Positions 1-6,207 of a DNA stretch of 28,753 nt are shown piece after piece; the first letter of the stretch is position 1, and each line of letters begins with the position of its first letter. The notes below the pieces were generated by a model that was not told the DNA's origin, ran no database searches, and saw nothing but the letters and a program-made list of their open reading frames with translations. The stretch spans positions 1-28,753 of IMG/VR virus record IMGVR_UViG_3300014711_000005; one strand, given 5' to 3'. The position numbers and the translations under genes were made by a program. This DNA comes from a virus.

Positions 1-102
1 GCCCACACTCATGACGGCATCAAATGGATTTGCCTGAACCCAATGACGGCAGACCTTTGGAACGCATGGCAAGCCGCCCACAACATCAAGGGGGGCGCAT
101 GA
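1..102 (+). CDS. Partial C-terminus of an unknown early-operon protein
   Basis: Frame 1 is open from the window edge to a TGA at 100-102, giving the last 33 residues of a protein whose start lies outside the window. The fragment is rich in tryptophan and histidine (for example ADLWNAWQAAHNIKGGA at the end) and has no motif I recognise. Its stop overlaps the next start as ATGA, the arrangement used by every junction in this operon, which is the main reason to believe it is coding. Function unknown. Confidence 0.5.
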   Translation, partial: AHTHDGIKWICLNPMTADLWNAWQAAHNIKGGA

Positions 103-689
103 CCCTCACTCCCAACCCCATCGCTGCCACCCTGCCCACAGGCGTGGCCATGCTGCGGCCGTGGGCTGCGCCGGTCACGCTGCGCCAGGTCGATCCGCAC
201 ATCACGGTGCTGCAGCGCGTCAACACCTTGCTGACGCCTACCACCCTGCTCGCAGCGGTCGAGGGATCGTCCGCGCTGGACGCGCAAGAGATCGCCGCCG
301 TCATCAACCCGCTGCGCCTGGCGGTCGACGCGCTGCGCACGCGCACGGCCACGTTTGACGACTGGTTGCGGCTGGCCAGCGTGGTCAACATCGCCAACGC
401 CATCGAGCGCCAGGGCGTGGTGCGCGGCATGGCGTCAGAGCTGGCCAAGTGCGAAGCGGCCGTGCAAGCCATCGGCGACCGCACAGGCGACACCCACGAC
501 ACCTGGAAGTCGCCCACGCTCTACGCCGCCGAGATCACGGCCATCAGCGACCTGGTGCACTGGCACAAATTCCAGCTGCAGCAGCTGTCTTACAAAGAGT
601 ACGCCAGCGCCCGTGACTACGCGGTGGCCAAAGTCCGGTCAAGCGGCGGGCGGGCGTTCAATTTGAAGGGAAGCCATGCGAACACTTGA
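99..689 (+). CDS. Hypothetical early phage protein
   Basis: A 196-residue soluble protein that I do not recognise. I chose the ATG at 99 rather than the in-frame ATG at 24 because 99 overlaps the preceding stop as ATGA and has a purine-rich Shine-Dalgarno stretch (AAGGGGGG, 89-95) at the right distance. The sequence is mostly alpha-helical, with a leucine/alanine-rich centre and a more polar C-terminal third holding a His-Trp-His cluster (about residues 155-157). There is no signal peptide or membrane segment. It sits in a translationally coupled early operon upstream of a small membrane protein and a DNA-binding protein. A role in replication, regulation or host take-over is possible, but nothing in the sequence decides between them. 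Confidence 0.75.
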   Translation: MTLTPNPIAATLPTGVAMLRPWAAPVTLRQVDPHITVLQRVNTLLTPTTLLAAVEGSSALDAQEIAAVINPLRLAVDALRTRTATFDDWLRLASVVNIANAIERQGVVRGMASELAKCEAAVQAIGDRTGDTHDTWKSPTLYAAEITAISDLVHWHKFQLQQLSYKEYASARDYAVAKVRSSGGRAFNLKGSHANT

Positions 690-813
690 AGCCATCGCCG
701 CCATCGTCACTGGCGTGCTGGCCATGATCGGCCTGTGGACCGTGTCAATGGCCGTGCGCATCGAAACGCAGCGCCGCAAACGCATGCGGGAACTGAAGAA
801 GGAGCAGCTATGA
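676..813 (+). CDS. Small single-span membrane protein (45 aa)
   Basis: ATG at 676 (after AAGGGAAG) to TGA at 811 gives 45 residues. It overlaps the preceding gene by 14 bases and the next gene as ATGA (810-813), so it fills the junction exactly. Residues 5-26 are hydrophobic (start EAIAAIVTGVLAMIGLW) and the remaining third is strongly basic (RIETQRRKRMRELKKEQ), giving an N-out/C-in helix with a positively charged cytoplasmic tail by the positive-inside rule. Such early small membrane proteins can act in superinfection exclusion or in modulating host membrane enzymes. That is inference only; no family is recognised. Confidence 0.6.
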   Translation: MRTLEAIAAIVTGVLAMIGLWTVSMAVRIETQRRKRMRELKKEQL

Positions 814-1034
814 CCGAAGCCACACTGGTGCAGCGCATCGAGCTGCTGACAAACGCCGTGCAGACCCTCAGTGCCATGATGGGCGCACGCCTGACCCGCG
901 CCCAACTGGCTGAGCGCCTGGGTGTGCACCGCAACACCCTGGCCAAGCGACTGGCCGAGCCGGGCTTTCCCCTGCCGGGCAAGGATGGAAAGTGGCTGCT
1001 GAGTGAAGTGATTGAGTGGGAGCGGAGTCGATGA
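810..1034 (+). CDS. AlpA/excisionase-like helix-turn-helix DNA-binding protein
   Basis: Start chosen at ATG 810 (ATGA overlap with the previous stop, GGAGCAG just upstream), giving 74 residues. The second half reads LTRAQLAERLGVHRNTLAKR followed by a wing and an IEWE-type C-terminal helix. This is the layout of the MerR/AlpA-like winged helix-turn-helix used by phage regulators and recombination directionality factors: 'x-x-LAERLGVxRxTLxRRL…FPxPxxxGxWxxSEVIxW'. It is the DNA-binding protein nearest the integrase gene, so an excisionase (RDF) role is reasonable, but a general transcription regulator fits equally well. The stop overlaps the start of the HNH gene (ATGA, 1031-1034). Confidence 0.7.
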   Translation: MTEATLVQRIELLTNAVQTLSAMMGARLTRAQLAERLGVHRNTLAKRLAEPGFPLPGKDGKWLLSEVIEWERSR

Positions 1035-1549
1035 TTTCAGACGAACAACAATTTTTAGAGCGGTTAAAAAAAGGGTTTACCTATGACCCTGAAAGCGGAA
1101 TTTTTACGCACAATATAAAGAAATCTTTTCCTGTTTCAGGTGTTATTGCTGGATGCAAAAACCCTATTGGCTATACAGTAATAAATGTATCCAAGAAGAT
1201 TTATTTAGCCCACCGTCTTGCTTGGCTTTATGTTTACGGGGAGTGGCCAAAGCATTGTATTGACCACATCAACGGCAATCGTTCTGACAACAGGATTTCA
1301 AATTTGAGAGATATACCAAAGGCCCAAAATCACCAGAACTTAAAAGGGCCAACAAAAGCAAACAATGCACGCGCACTTGGCGTTCATTTTTCAACCAAAA
1401 GAAAAAGGTTTATTGCTCAAATAGCCATTGACAAAAAAAGAGTTTACATAGGAAGCTATTCATCAAAAGAAGAGGCGGCGCAAGCATACTTAATAGCCAA
1501 AGAAAAAATTCACCCATCTTTTTCAAGCGAGTCTTTTTGCAATATCTGA
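1031..1549 (+). CDS. HNH homing-type endonuclease with C-terminal AP2 domain
   Basis: 172 residues from ATG 1031, chosen over the in-frame upstream start at 1016 because it overlaps the previous stop as ATGA. An HNH_3-type nuclease domain occupies about residues 60-102 (AHRLAWLYVYGEWP, then IDHINGNRSDNRISNLR with the Asp-His pair at 78-79). It is followed by an AP2-like DNA-binding domain at about 115-157 (LGVHFSTKRKRFIAQI, then GSYSSKEEAAQAY). This pairing is common in phage free-standing homing endonucleases, which cut intron- or endonuclease-less alleles and spread by repair. The gene is strikingly AT-rich and uses AAA/ATT/TTT codons, unlike its GC-rich neighbours. It probably arrived recently. 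Its last 27 bases overlap the 3' end of the convergent integrase gene. Confidence 0.9.
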   Translation: MISDEQQFLERLKKGFTYDPESGIFTHNIKKSFPVSGVIAGCKNPIGYTVINVSKKIYLAHRLAWLYVYGEWPKHCIDHINGNRSDNRISNLRDIPKAQNHQNLKGPTKANNARALGVHFSTKRKRFIAQIAIDKKRVYIGSYSSKEEAAQAYLIAKEKIHPSFSSESFCNI

Positions 1550-2527
1550 GGCTGAGGCGTTGTAGTAGGTCAATGATCGAGTAGTTGACCGCCACCCAAA
1601 GACGCGACACAGGTCAAGCACATGCAGCCGCTGGGCCAAACGCGTGGCGGCGGTGTGGCGAGCGTCGTGGAAAGTAAAGCCCGCCAGCCCCGCCCGGTCA
1701 CGCGCCCGCCTGAAAAGGGCGTCCAGCGTCTGGGGCTTGAGCCCGAAAATCCGCTCTCCATCGAAGCCACGGGCCATCTCGATCACGCGCACGGCTGATC
1801 GGGTCAGCGGCACGTCACGCTTGCCTGTCTTCCCGTCCTGCACCCGCACCTGGTCGGGCCGCAAATCATCCCAGCGCAGGCCGCACAATTCGCCTGCGCG
1901 CATGCCTGTTTGAAGGGCCAGCACAAAGCACACCGCCACCGACTCAGACACGCTGCGCACGCGGCGCTGGCCACCGTGCCGCGCTGGCCAGCCCAGCTGC
2001 CTGAGCATGCGGCGCACCTCGGGCCCGGTGATGATGCGCTCACGATGGTCAGGCTCAGCCGGGCGGCGCACGTCTTTGACTGGGTTGACCTCGATCCACC
2101 CCCACTCACGCCGGGCGCACTCAAGCACGGCGCTCAGCAGCGTCAGATCTCGCAGCACGGTGCTGCGCGAGACCTTGGTCAAGCGGTCATCGCGCCACAG
2201 CGCCACATCGGCCGCAGTGATGTCGGCCAGCTTGCGATCGATGCGCAAGGAGGCGTGGTCGGGCTTTTCGTAAGCAGCCAGGCGAATGGACTCCCAGCGC
2301 TCGCCCTTTTTGTGCGGGCTGACCTCTTCGGCGTAGCGGCGCAGCGCATCGCGCAGAGTTTTGGTGCTGCCAGGGCTGGCACCGCGCAAAGCCCGCAGCT
2401 CGGTCGACCGCTGGGCCGCCCAGGCGTTGGCTTGGGTTTTGGTGTCAAAGGTGCCGCTGTCACGCTGGCCAGCAATTGCAATCTGAATGGACCAGCGACC
2501 AGTTGCCGTTTTTTTTGGTGTCGCCAT
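1523..2527 (-). CDS. int: Tyrosine-family site-specific integrase
   Basis: 334 residues, normal length for a lambda-integrase-type tyrosine recombinase. Order: short N-terminal arm-binding-like region (about 1-50), core-binding SAM-like domain (about 57-145), catalytic domain (about 165-334). Catalytic residues visible: Arg210 in LQTGMRAGELCGLRW, a Lys near 233-236, His287 and Arg290 in HDARHTAATRLA, Trp312 where many relatives have His, and nucleophile Tyr321 or Tyr322 in TYYNASASDIAKRL. It should insert the phage at a host attB and, with an excisionase, remove it. The gene is transcribed away from the candidate attP directly upstream of its start. No good Shine-Dalgarno precedes ATG 2527, so translation may be weak. 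The 3' end overlaps the HNH gene in antisense. Confidence 0.95.
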   Translation of the reverse strand: MATPKKTATGRWSIQIAIAGQRDSGTFDTKTQANAWAAQRSTELRALRGASPGSTKTLRDALRRYAEEVSPHKKGERWESIRLAAYEKPDHASLRIDRKLADITAADVALWRDDRLTKVSRSTVLRDLTLLSAVLECARREWGWIEVNPVKDVRRPAEPDHRERIITGPEVRRMLRQLGWPARHGGQRRVRSVSESVAVCFVLALQTGMRAGELCGLRWDDLRPDQVRVQDGKTGKRDVPLTRSAVRVIEMARGFDGERIFGLKPQTLDALFRRARDRAGLAGFTFHDARHTAATRLAQRLHVLDLCRVFGWRSTTRSLTYYNASASDIAKRLA

Positions 2528-2747
2528 TTGGGGATTTTGATGGGGATTTTTTGGTGTTTGCTTTGTGCAAACTGGTGCAATGAACGCACTTTACCAAAAT
2601 CCCCGCAAGCATGAAACCCTGATTTGGTGCGGGTTGCAGCGGTGGCTGCACTCGCTTGCACTTTGCACTGGTGCCCCCGACAGGCACCACAAACCTCATG
2701 GTTAAGCGGAAAACCCATAAAAATGGGGATTTTTTGGGCCGGGAATG
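2528..2747. other. attP: Candidate attP with arm-type repeats
   Basis: This gene-free stretch between the integrase start and the late terminator has the architecture of a tyrosine-integrase attachment site. A core at 2669-2689 is flanked by repeats. GGGGATTTT occurs at 2530-2538, 2542-2550 and 2725-2733 in direct orientation and at 2596-2604 inverted. Two of these lie in a 15-base identical stretch ATGGGGATTTTTTGG (2540-2554 and 2723-2737) on opposite sides of the core. GTGCAA occurs at 2565-2570 and 2575-2580, and inverted as TTGCAC at 2656-2661 and 2663-2668. These are plausible integrase arm or accessory-factor sites. The arrangement is seen in the sequence; the function is inferred. Confidence 0.7.
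2669..2689. other. att core (7-7-7) matching a tRNA 3' end
   Basis: Arms TGGTGCC and GGCACCA are perfect inverted repeats around a 7-base centre CCCGACA, the geometry expected of a tyrosine-recombinase core with a 7-base overlap. Bases 2669-2684 are, on the minus strand, CCTGTCGGGGGCACCA, the pattern of a tRNA T-stem, acceptor strand and CCA end. No other tRNA part is present, as expected for attP. The host site is inferred to be a tRNA gene beginning GCCCCCG, perhaps an arginine tRNA. Confidence 0.65.
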
Positions 2748-2780
2748 AAAAAACCCACCACCCTTTGCAGAGCGGTGGGC
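2748..2780 (-). terminator. Factor-independent terminator of the late operon
   Basis: On the minus strand CCCACC (2779-2774) pairs with GGTGGG (2759-2754) across a 14-base loop and is followed at once by six T residues (2753-2748). It lies about 70 bases after the endolysin stop, at the end of the minus-strand late genes, and would keep late transcripts out of the attP/int region. Confidence 0.75.
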
Positions 2781-2822
2781 AAGGGCCGGGTAAGCGGCCT
2801 TGGAGACAACGGCAATCAGTGA

Positions 2823-2850
2823 ATCATTTTCTTGGCGTCAGGAAAATGAT
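2823..2850. repeat. Perfect inverted repeat at the endolysin stop
   Basis: ATCATTTTC (2823-2831) and GAAAATGAT (2842-2850) form a perfect 9-bp stem with a 10-base loop, starting at the endolysin stop codon. There is no T-run after it on the minus strand. It may be a 3'-end protecting hairpin, a protein-binding site or part of a tandem terminator with the stem at 2748-2780. Confidence 0.6.
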
Positions 2851-3314
2851 CAGGCAAAAGCTCGGGTGCCCTGCTCGTCAATGATCAAGGCCGCCCGGCG
2901 CGGCGGGGTGTCGTGGGTGTTGGGGATGCTGATGTGCGTCCAGCCGCCGCCGTTGGGCTTGGCGAATTCCCGGATGCATTGGTCAAAGCTCAGGCCGCTG
3001 GCCAGGATGGCGCGGACCACCTGGTCGGGCGTCATGCCGGGCACCTTGATGTCGGCGGCGCAGCCTTTGGTGTGTTGGCTGGTGTCTTTGCTGCCAATAG
3101 CCCGGTTGACGGGCAGTGTGCGCAGGCCGCTGGTGACGACGATGGGCTTGCGCACCAATGCACGGACTTGCTCCAACAGGTTGGCCAAGCGCGTCAGGTT
3201 GGCCAGCTGCAAGGCGTCAGGCTGGTTGTCGATTCCAAGCCGGTCGGCGGTTTCGCTGTGTGTCAGCTCGGCCAGCGTGAAATTGGGCGTCAGGTGGGTT
3301 TCTTGGACTTCCAT
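2850..3314 (-). CDS. Endolysin, M15-family peptidoglycan peptidase
   Basis: 154 residues with the zinc-binding pattern of M15 (VanY/M15A-like) peptidases: His81 in SQHTKGCAADI, Asp88 in the same motif and His127 in GGGWTHISI. The N-terminal NFTLAELTHS and the SGLRTLPVNRAIG segment are typical of phage M15 endolysins. It should cut peptide bonds in the peptidoglycan stem or cross-bridge during lysis. There is no signal peptide, so release depends on the adjacent holin (3318-3833), three bases upstream in the operon. It is the last gene of the late transcript; a hairpin and a terminator follow. Length is ordinary for the family. Confidence 0.92.
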   Translation of the reverse strand: MEVQETHLTPNFTLAELTHSETADRLGIDNQPDALQLANLTRLANLLEQVRALVRKPIVVTSGLRTLPVNRAIGSKDTSQHTKGCAADIKVPGMTPDQVVRAILASGLSFDQCIREFAKPNGGGWTHISIPNTHDTPPRRAALIIDEQGTRAFA

Positions 3315-3317
3315 GGC

Positions 3318-3833
3318 TTACCCCTTGCTGGCCATGAGTTCGGTCTTTTGCTGGCTGCCGTGGCTGCTGCCAAAGTAGAAGCTCAACACGACCATCAATG
3401 CGCCGTCCAGCGTGCCTAGCACTCGGGCCACCAGTTCGCGCATGCTTTGGTCGACCACGTGCGTCAGCAAAAACCACTGCACCAAGCCCCAGGCCAGCAC
3501 TACCAGAACGGCCAACACCCCTGGAATTCGGCTGCGCGTGCTGGTCTGCATCTCGCGGGCGCTCTTGCGGTCTTCCACCACCAGGGCGGCCAGCTTTTCT
3601 TCGTTGGCGTAGCCCAGCTCGGTCATGCGGACCTTGAAGTCCATCTCGGCCTTTTTGAGCGCGGCGATCTGTTCGGGTGTGGCCGATGCCATCAATGTGG
3701 GCAGGTCTTCGGGCTTGCTGGATGGGTCGCCCAGCGCCTCGGCGGCCAGCTTGGCCGCCATCGCGCCAAACGGCCCACCAATGGCTGCGCTCAGCATGGG
3801 CGCTGCCGACTTCAAAATGGTTTTCAGGTCCAT
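3318..3833 (-). CDS. Holin, 3TM (GTA-holin-like) family
   Basis: 171 residues. The N-terminus has an Ala/Gly-rich weakly hydrophobic helix (about 8-35). A charged amphipathic middle (about 50-98) follows, then two clear membrane helices: PGVLAVLVVLAWGLVQWF (about 104-122) and a segment around LDGALMVVLSFYFG (about 141-156), ending in a polar tail. This is the shape of the 3TM holin family first described for gene-transfer-agent release. It would permeabilise the inner membrane and let the M15 endolysin downstream reach the wall. It sits 12 bases after the outer-membrane protein gene and 3 bases before the endolysin gene. Confidence 0.85.
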   Translation of the reverse strand: MDLKTILKSAAPMLSAAIGGPFGAMAAKLAAEALGDPSSKPEDLPTLMASATPEQIAALKKAEMDFKVRMTELGYANEEKLAALVVEDRKSAREMQTSTRSRIPGVLAVLVVLAWGLVQWFLLTHVVDQSMRELVARVLGTLDGALMVVLSFYFGSSHGSQQKTELMASKG

Positions 3834-3845
3834 GGTGCTGTCCTT

Positions 3846-4955
3846 TCAAAAAGTTCTGGAAACGCGCAGGCCGACTGCTGAGCCTTTGCGGTGGGTTAGC
3901 AGACCCGTTCGGCTGCTGGCATCGTCTTGTGTGCTGGTGGCCTGCAAGGTGCTGGCCCAGCCGCCGGGCCAGTCATGCCGCCAAGCCAGGCTGACGCTGG
4001 GCACCGTGACGCGCTGACCGTTGGGTGGCTTGGGGTAGGTGGTGCGGTTGTCGTATTCGCTCCATCCGATGGCCGCGGTGTCTGCTGGGCCTGGCCGGAC
4101 AATGGCCTCCAGCGTGGTGCTGCTGCCGTGCCATTGGTACGGGCTGGCCGGGTTGACCTGTTCGCCCGCGTTGGTGTTGCGCGAGGCTCGCAGGGTGAGC
4201 CAGTGGGTGACTGGCAGTTCGGCGGCCAGGTAGGTCATGTCGTAACGCATGCGGCGCTGGTATGGCTTTTTGGCCCCGCTGGCGTCATCTTGGTCCTGCG
4301 TGGTGTGCAGCCAGCCGGCACGCAGCTGCAGCCCGCTGGCCAAGTGCATGGCATTGATGCTGGCCCCATGCTTGCTGTGGGCCACCGTGGGGCCGGTGGC
4401 CACGTAAGGGCCGAGCTTGTCGTCTTGCCCGTCGACCTTGGGCCGGTACATGCCGACCATGCCATCGATCAGCCAGCCGCCGTGCAGGCCCGTGGCGTAG
4501 GCTTGGCCGCCAAATGCGCCCTGAGCGACTTCGCGCAGGCCGTGGAAGCGGCAGTAGGCGTCGGGCTCGCTGATCCATGGCCCTTCACCCATGGGTCGGC
4601 ACCAGCTCACGCGGTAGGGCAAAACGCCCAGGCGCAGGCCCAGGCCATCGGCAAGTCGCCAATCGGCATCAAGCCTGTCTACGCGCCACCCACCCACCTG
4701 GTGCGATTGCCCGCGGGCGGTGAGCTTGACTGCGCCCGCATCGGTTTGAAGAGTGGTGCTGGCATCCAGCGTGGCCCATGCCCCTGCGCTGCGCCATGTT
4801 TTGGCCGGGCTGTAGTCAGGCAGGTAGCGGGCTGGCCCGCCCTGAATATGCCAGGCGTCAACACCCACAGTGGCCGAGACTTCGGCGCGGATGGCCGTGG
4901 CCGCAAGCAGAGTGAGCAGCATGATGGCCGGGGTGATTAAGCGGGTCAAAAGCAT
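3846..4955 (-). CDS. Phage-encoded outer-membrane beta-barrel protein
   Basis: I place the start at ATG 4955: it overlaps the upstream stop by 10 bases and begins a clear signal peptide (hydrophobic core PAIMLLTLLAATAI, cleavage after AIRA at residue 24). The mature protein of about 345 residues is built of alternating polar/hydrophobic strands and short turns (for example GLQLRAGWLHTT, WLTLRASRNT, AVGLRVSRTF). It ends in Phe, as expected for the BAM-recognised beta-signal of outer-membrane barrels. A conserved-looking SWCRPMGEGPW...AYC stretch (about residues 118-138) carries the only two cysteines, which could form a disulfide. Porin-like function is inferred. It lies in the late operon between a secreted protein and the holin, so it may act in lysis or in blocking re-infection. 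Confidence 0.8.
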   Translation of the reverse strand: MLLTRLITPAIMLLTLLAATAIRAEVSATVGVDAWHIQGGPARYLPDYSPAKTWRSAGAWATLDASTTLQTDAGAVKLTARGQSHQVGGWRVDRLDADWRLADGLGLRLGVLPYRVSWCRPMGEGPWISEPDAYCRFHGLREVAQGAFGGQAYATGLHGGWLIDGMVGMYRPKVDGQDDKLGPYVATGPTVAHSKHGASINAMHLASGLQLRAGWLHTTQDQDDASGAKKPYQRRMRYDMTYLAAELPVTHWLTLRASRNTNAGEQVNPASPYQWHGSSTTLEAIVRPGPADTAAIGWSEYDNRTTYPKPPNGQRVTVPSVSLAWRHDWPGGWASTLQATSTQDDASSRTGLLTHRKGSAVGLRVSRTF

Positions 4956-5401
4956 GGCTTGACCCCTTGCCCTGCCAGCGGGATGGCGCTGTATCCGACC
5001 GCTGGCGCATTGTCGGCCAAGCATGTTTGCATGTCTCTGACAAGCCGGATGCCTCGGTCCACCAGCCCAGTGCTCTTGGCCATGGCAGCGGCGCTGTCAG
5101 GATTGATGCCGATCAGGCTGCCAAAGGCGCTGCGTGTGTCAGGGTGGGCCGGGTCGAGCATGCAAGCCGTGAGCCATGTGCTGCCCACCAGCACGGGCTG
5201 GCCACTGTAGGCCTGCAACACATCAAACCGCTCAATTCGGTTTTTGGTGCGGCGGGCCTTGCCTGCCGTGCCGGTGGCCCCGGCAGACTCGTAGCCGTCT
5301 TCCAGCTGGGCGATTTGCACCTGGCGCGTGTTACTGCAGTAAAAGTCTGCCGCCTGGGCGGTTGCGCACAGCACAGCCAAAGCAAAAATGGTGTATTTCA
5401 T
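4946..5401 (-). CDS. Secreted cysteine-containing protein, unknown
   Basis: 151 residues beginning with a signal peptide (Lys2, hydrophobic core TIFALAVLCATAQA, predicted signal-peptidase I cleavage after Ala17). There is no valid lipobox, so it is probably a soluble periplasmic protein rather than a lipoprotein. The mature part has four cysteines (residue 22, in LTACML, in MQTCLAD and the penultimate residue), enough for two disulfides, consistent with a periplasmic fold. I do not recognise the family. Its start overlaps the upstream coiled-coil gene's stop as ATGA, and its end overlaps the beta-barrel gene by 10 bases, so the three products are probably made together. Confidence 0.8.
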   Translation of the reverse strand: MKYTIFALAVLCATAQAADFYCSNTRQVQIAQLEDGYESAGATGTAGKARRTKNRIERFDVLQAYSGQPVLVGSTWLTACMLDPAHPDTRSAFGSLIGINPDSAAAMAKSTGLVDRGIRLVRDMQTCLADNAPAVGYSAIPLAGQGVKPCF

Positions 5402-5703
5402 CGCGGCAACTTGTTGACGATCTGCCCGATCTGCGAGGACATCACCTGCAGATCAGATTTGATGGTTTTCATGTCTGCAGCCATGGCGGCGAAACCGGTC
5501 TGCAACTCCTTTACTGCCTGGTCGGTGTTGCGCTGGCGGTCGTCAATCGCCTGCACCTTGGCGGGCGCTTCCTTGAGGCGCTGAATGTCGTTTTTAATCT
5601 CGCTGAGTTGCTGGCTTCCAAAAAATATGAGCGCAGCAAAGCCGCCCAGCACCTTGAGGTCCATCCCAAAAACTTGTTTGTCGACGGTCTGAGTTTGTGT
5701 CAT
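5398..5703 (-). CDS. Membrane-anchored coiled-coil protein
   Basis: 101 residues. A short N-terminal tail is followed by one hydrophobic segment (VLGGFAALIFFG, about residues 18-29). A long polar helix (about 33-98) then shows heptad-like spacing of Leu/Ile/Val/Met, as in a coiled coil. This is the topology of Rz-type inner-membrane spanins (N-terminal anchor, periplasmic coiled coil), but no sequence motif proves that, and a holin-associated or XhlA-like role is also possible. The stop overlaps the next start as ATGA. It opens a three-gene envelope set directly before holin and endolysin. Confidence 0.75.
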   Translation of the reverse strand: MTQTQTVDKQVFGMDLKVLGGFAALIFFGSQQLSEIKNDIQRLKEAPAKVQAIDDRQRNTDQAVKELQTGFAAMAADMKTIKSDLQVMSSQIGQIVNKLPR

Positions 5704-5718
5704 AAGGCCTCTCTTAAA

Positions 5719-6198
5719 TCAAACGGTGGCGGGGGCAAAAAAGCTTTGACGAAACGGCATCCACACGGCGGCGAAGTCAGCGATGTTTTCCTTGGTCATC
5801 ACCAGGCTGTTGCCGTTGGCAAAATGGAATCGGGTCGGCTGAAAGGCCGCACCCTGCAGCTGCTTGGCCATCAGCACAGCCATCAGGCCGTTTTGATCAT
5901 CCCGCGTAGCGCTGCACATCACGCCATCAAACTCAACGCCAATCCACTTTGGATCAGGTTTTTGATTAGGCTTTTGATCAGGCTCTGGTTTTGGATCTAG
6001 CACTTTGGGTGGCTGTGGAATTTCCTCAATGACCCAACACCCATCCCACTTTGCACGCTTCCCTTCCTGGATCGCCGGGGCAGGCGCATCAATCGCGCCT
6101 GCTGGCAAAAGGAAAACGCCCGGTTCAAGGGGCGATTCGTCGGCAGTCGTGAAGCCAGCAAAATAGCCAGCAGAGTCCAGTTGAATGACTTGTTTCAT
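5719..6198 (-). CDS. Tail-fibre assembly-type protein (DUF4376-like C-terminus)
   Basis: 159 residues. The N-terminal third resembles tail-fibre assembly proteins (GYFAGFTTADESPLEPG, then a W-D-G-x-W element near residues 51-55). A repetitive Pro/Lys/Asp linker follows (KPEPDQKPNQKPDPK, about 69-83). The C-terminal part matches the pattern of DUF4376-type domains: QNGLMAVL, RFHFANGNSLVMT and a final VWMPFRQSFF. It lies 9 bases after the tail-collar fibre gene, the usual place for a fibre chaperone, and probably helps that fibre trimerise. The linker repeats are short and may vary between relatives. Confidence 0.75.
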   Translation of the reverse strand: MKQVIQLDSAGYFAGFTTADESPLEPGVFLLPAGAIDAPAPAIQEGKRAKWDGCWVIEEIPQPPKVLDPKPEPDQKPNQKPDPKWIGVEFDGVMCSATRDDQNGLMAVLMAKQLQGAAFQPTRFHFANGNSLVMTKENIADFAAVWMPFRQSFFAPATV

Positions 6199-6207
6199 GG
6201 CGTCCTC

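Noticed and set aside
2600-2700. Complete tRNA gene at the core site
   Set aside because: Only the last 16 bases of a tRNA pattern are present; the T-loop, anticodon arm and D-arm are missing on both sides.
2624-2884. Small plus-strand frames across the attP region
   Set aside because: They run through the att repeats, terminator and endolysin end, with no ribosome-binding site or plausible protein.
5113-5385. Nested frame in the secreted-protein gene starting MLWLCCAQPP, considered as an Rz1-like lipoprotein
   Set aside because: It starts with TTG, lacks a signal-peptide-length hydrophobic stretch before the Cys, and is a shadow of the real frame.
5711-5726. Possible degenerate third copy of the hairpin repeat between the fibre-assembly and coiled-coil genes
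   Set aside because: Only about 12 of 15 bases match, there is no inverted arm, and the match overlaps codons and a stop; chance is likely.
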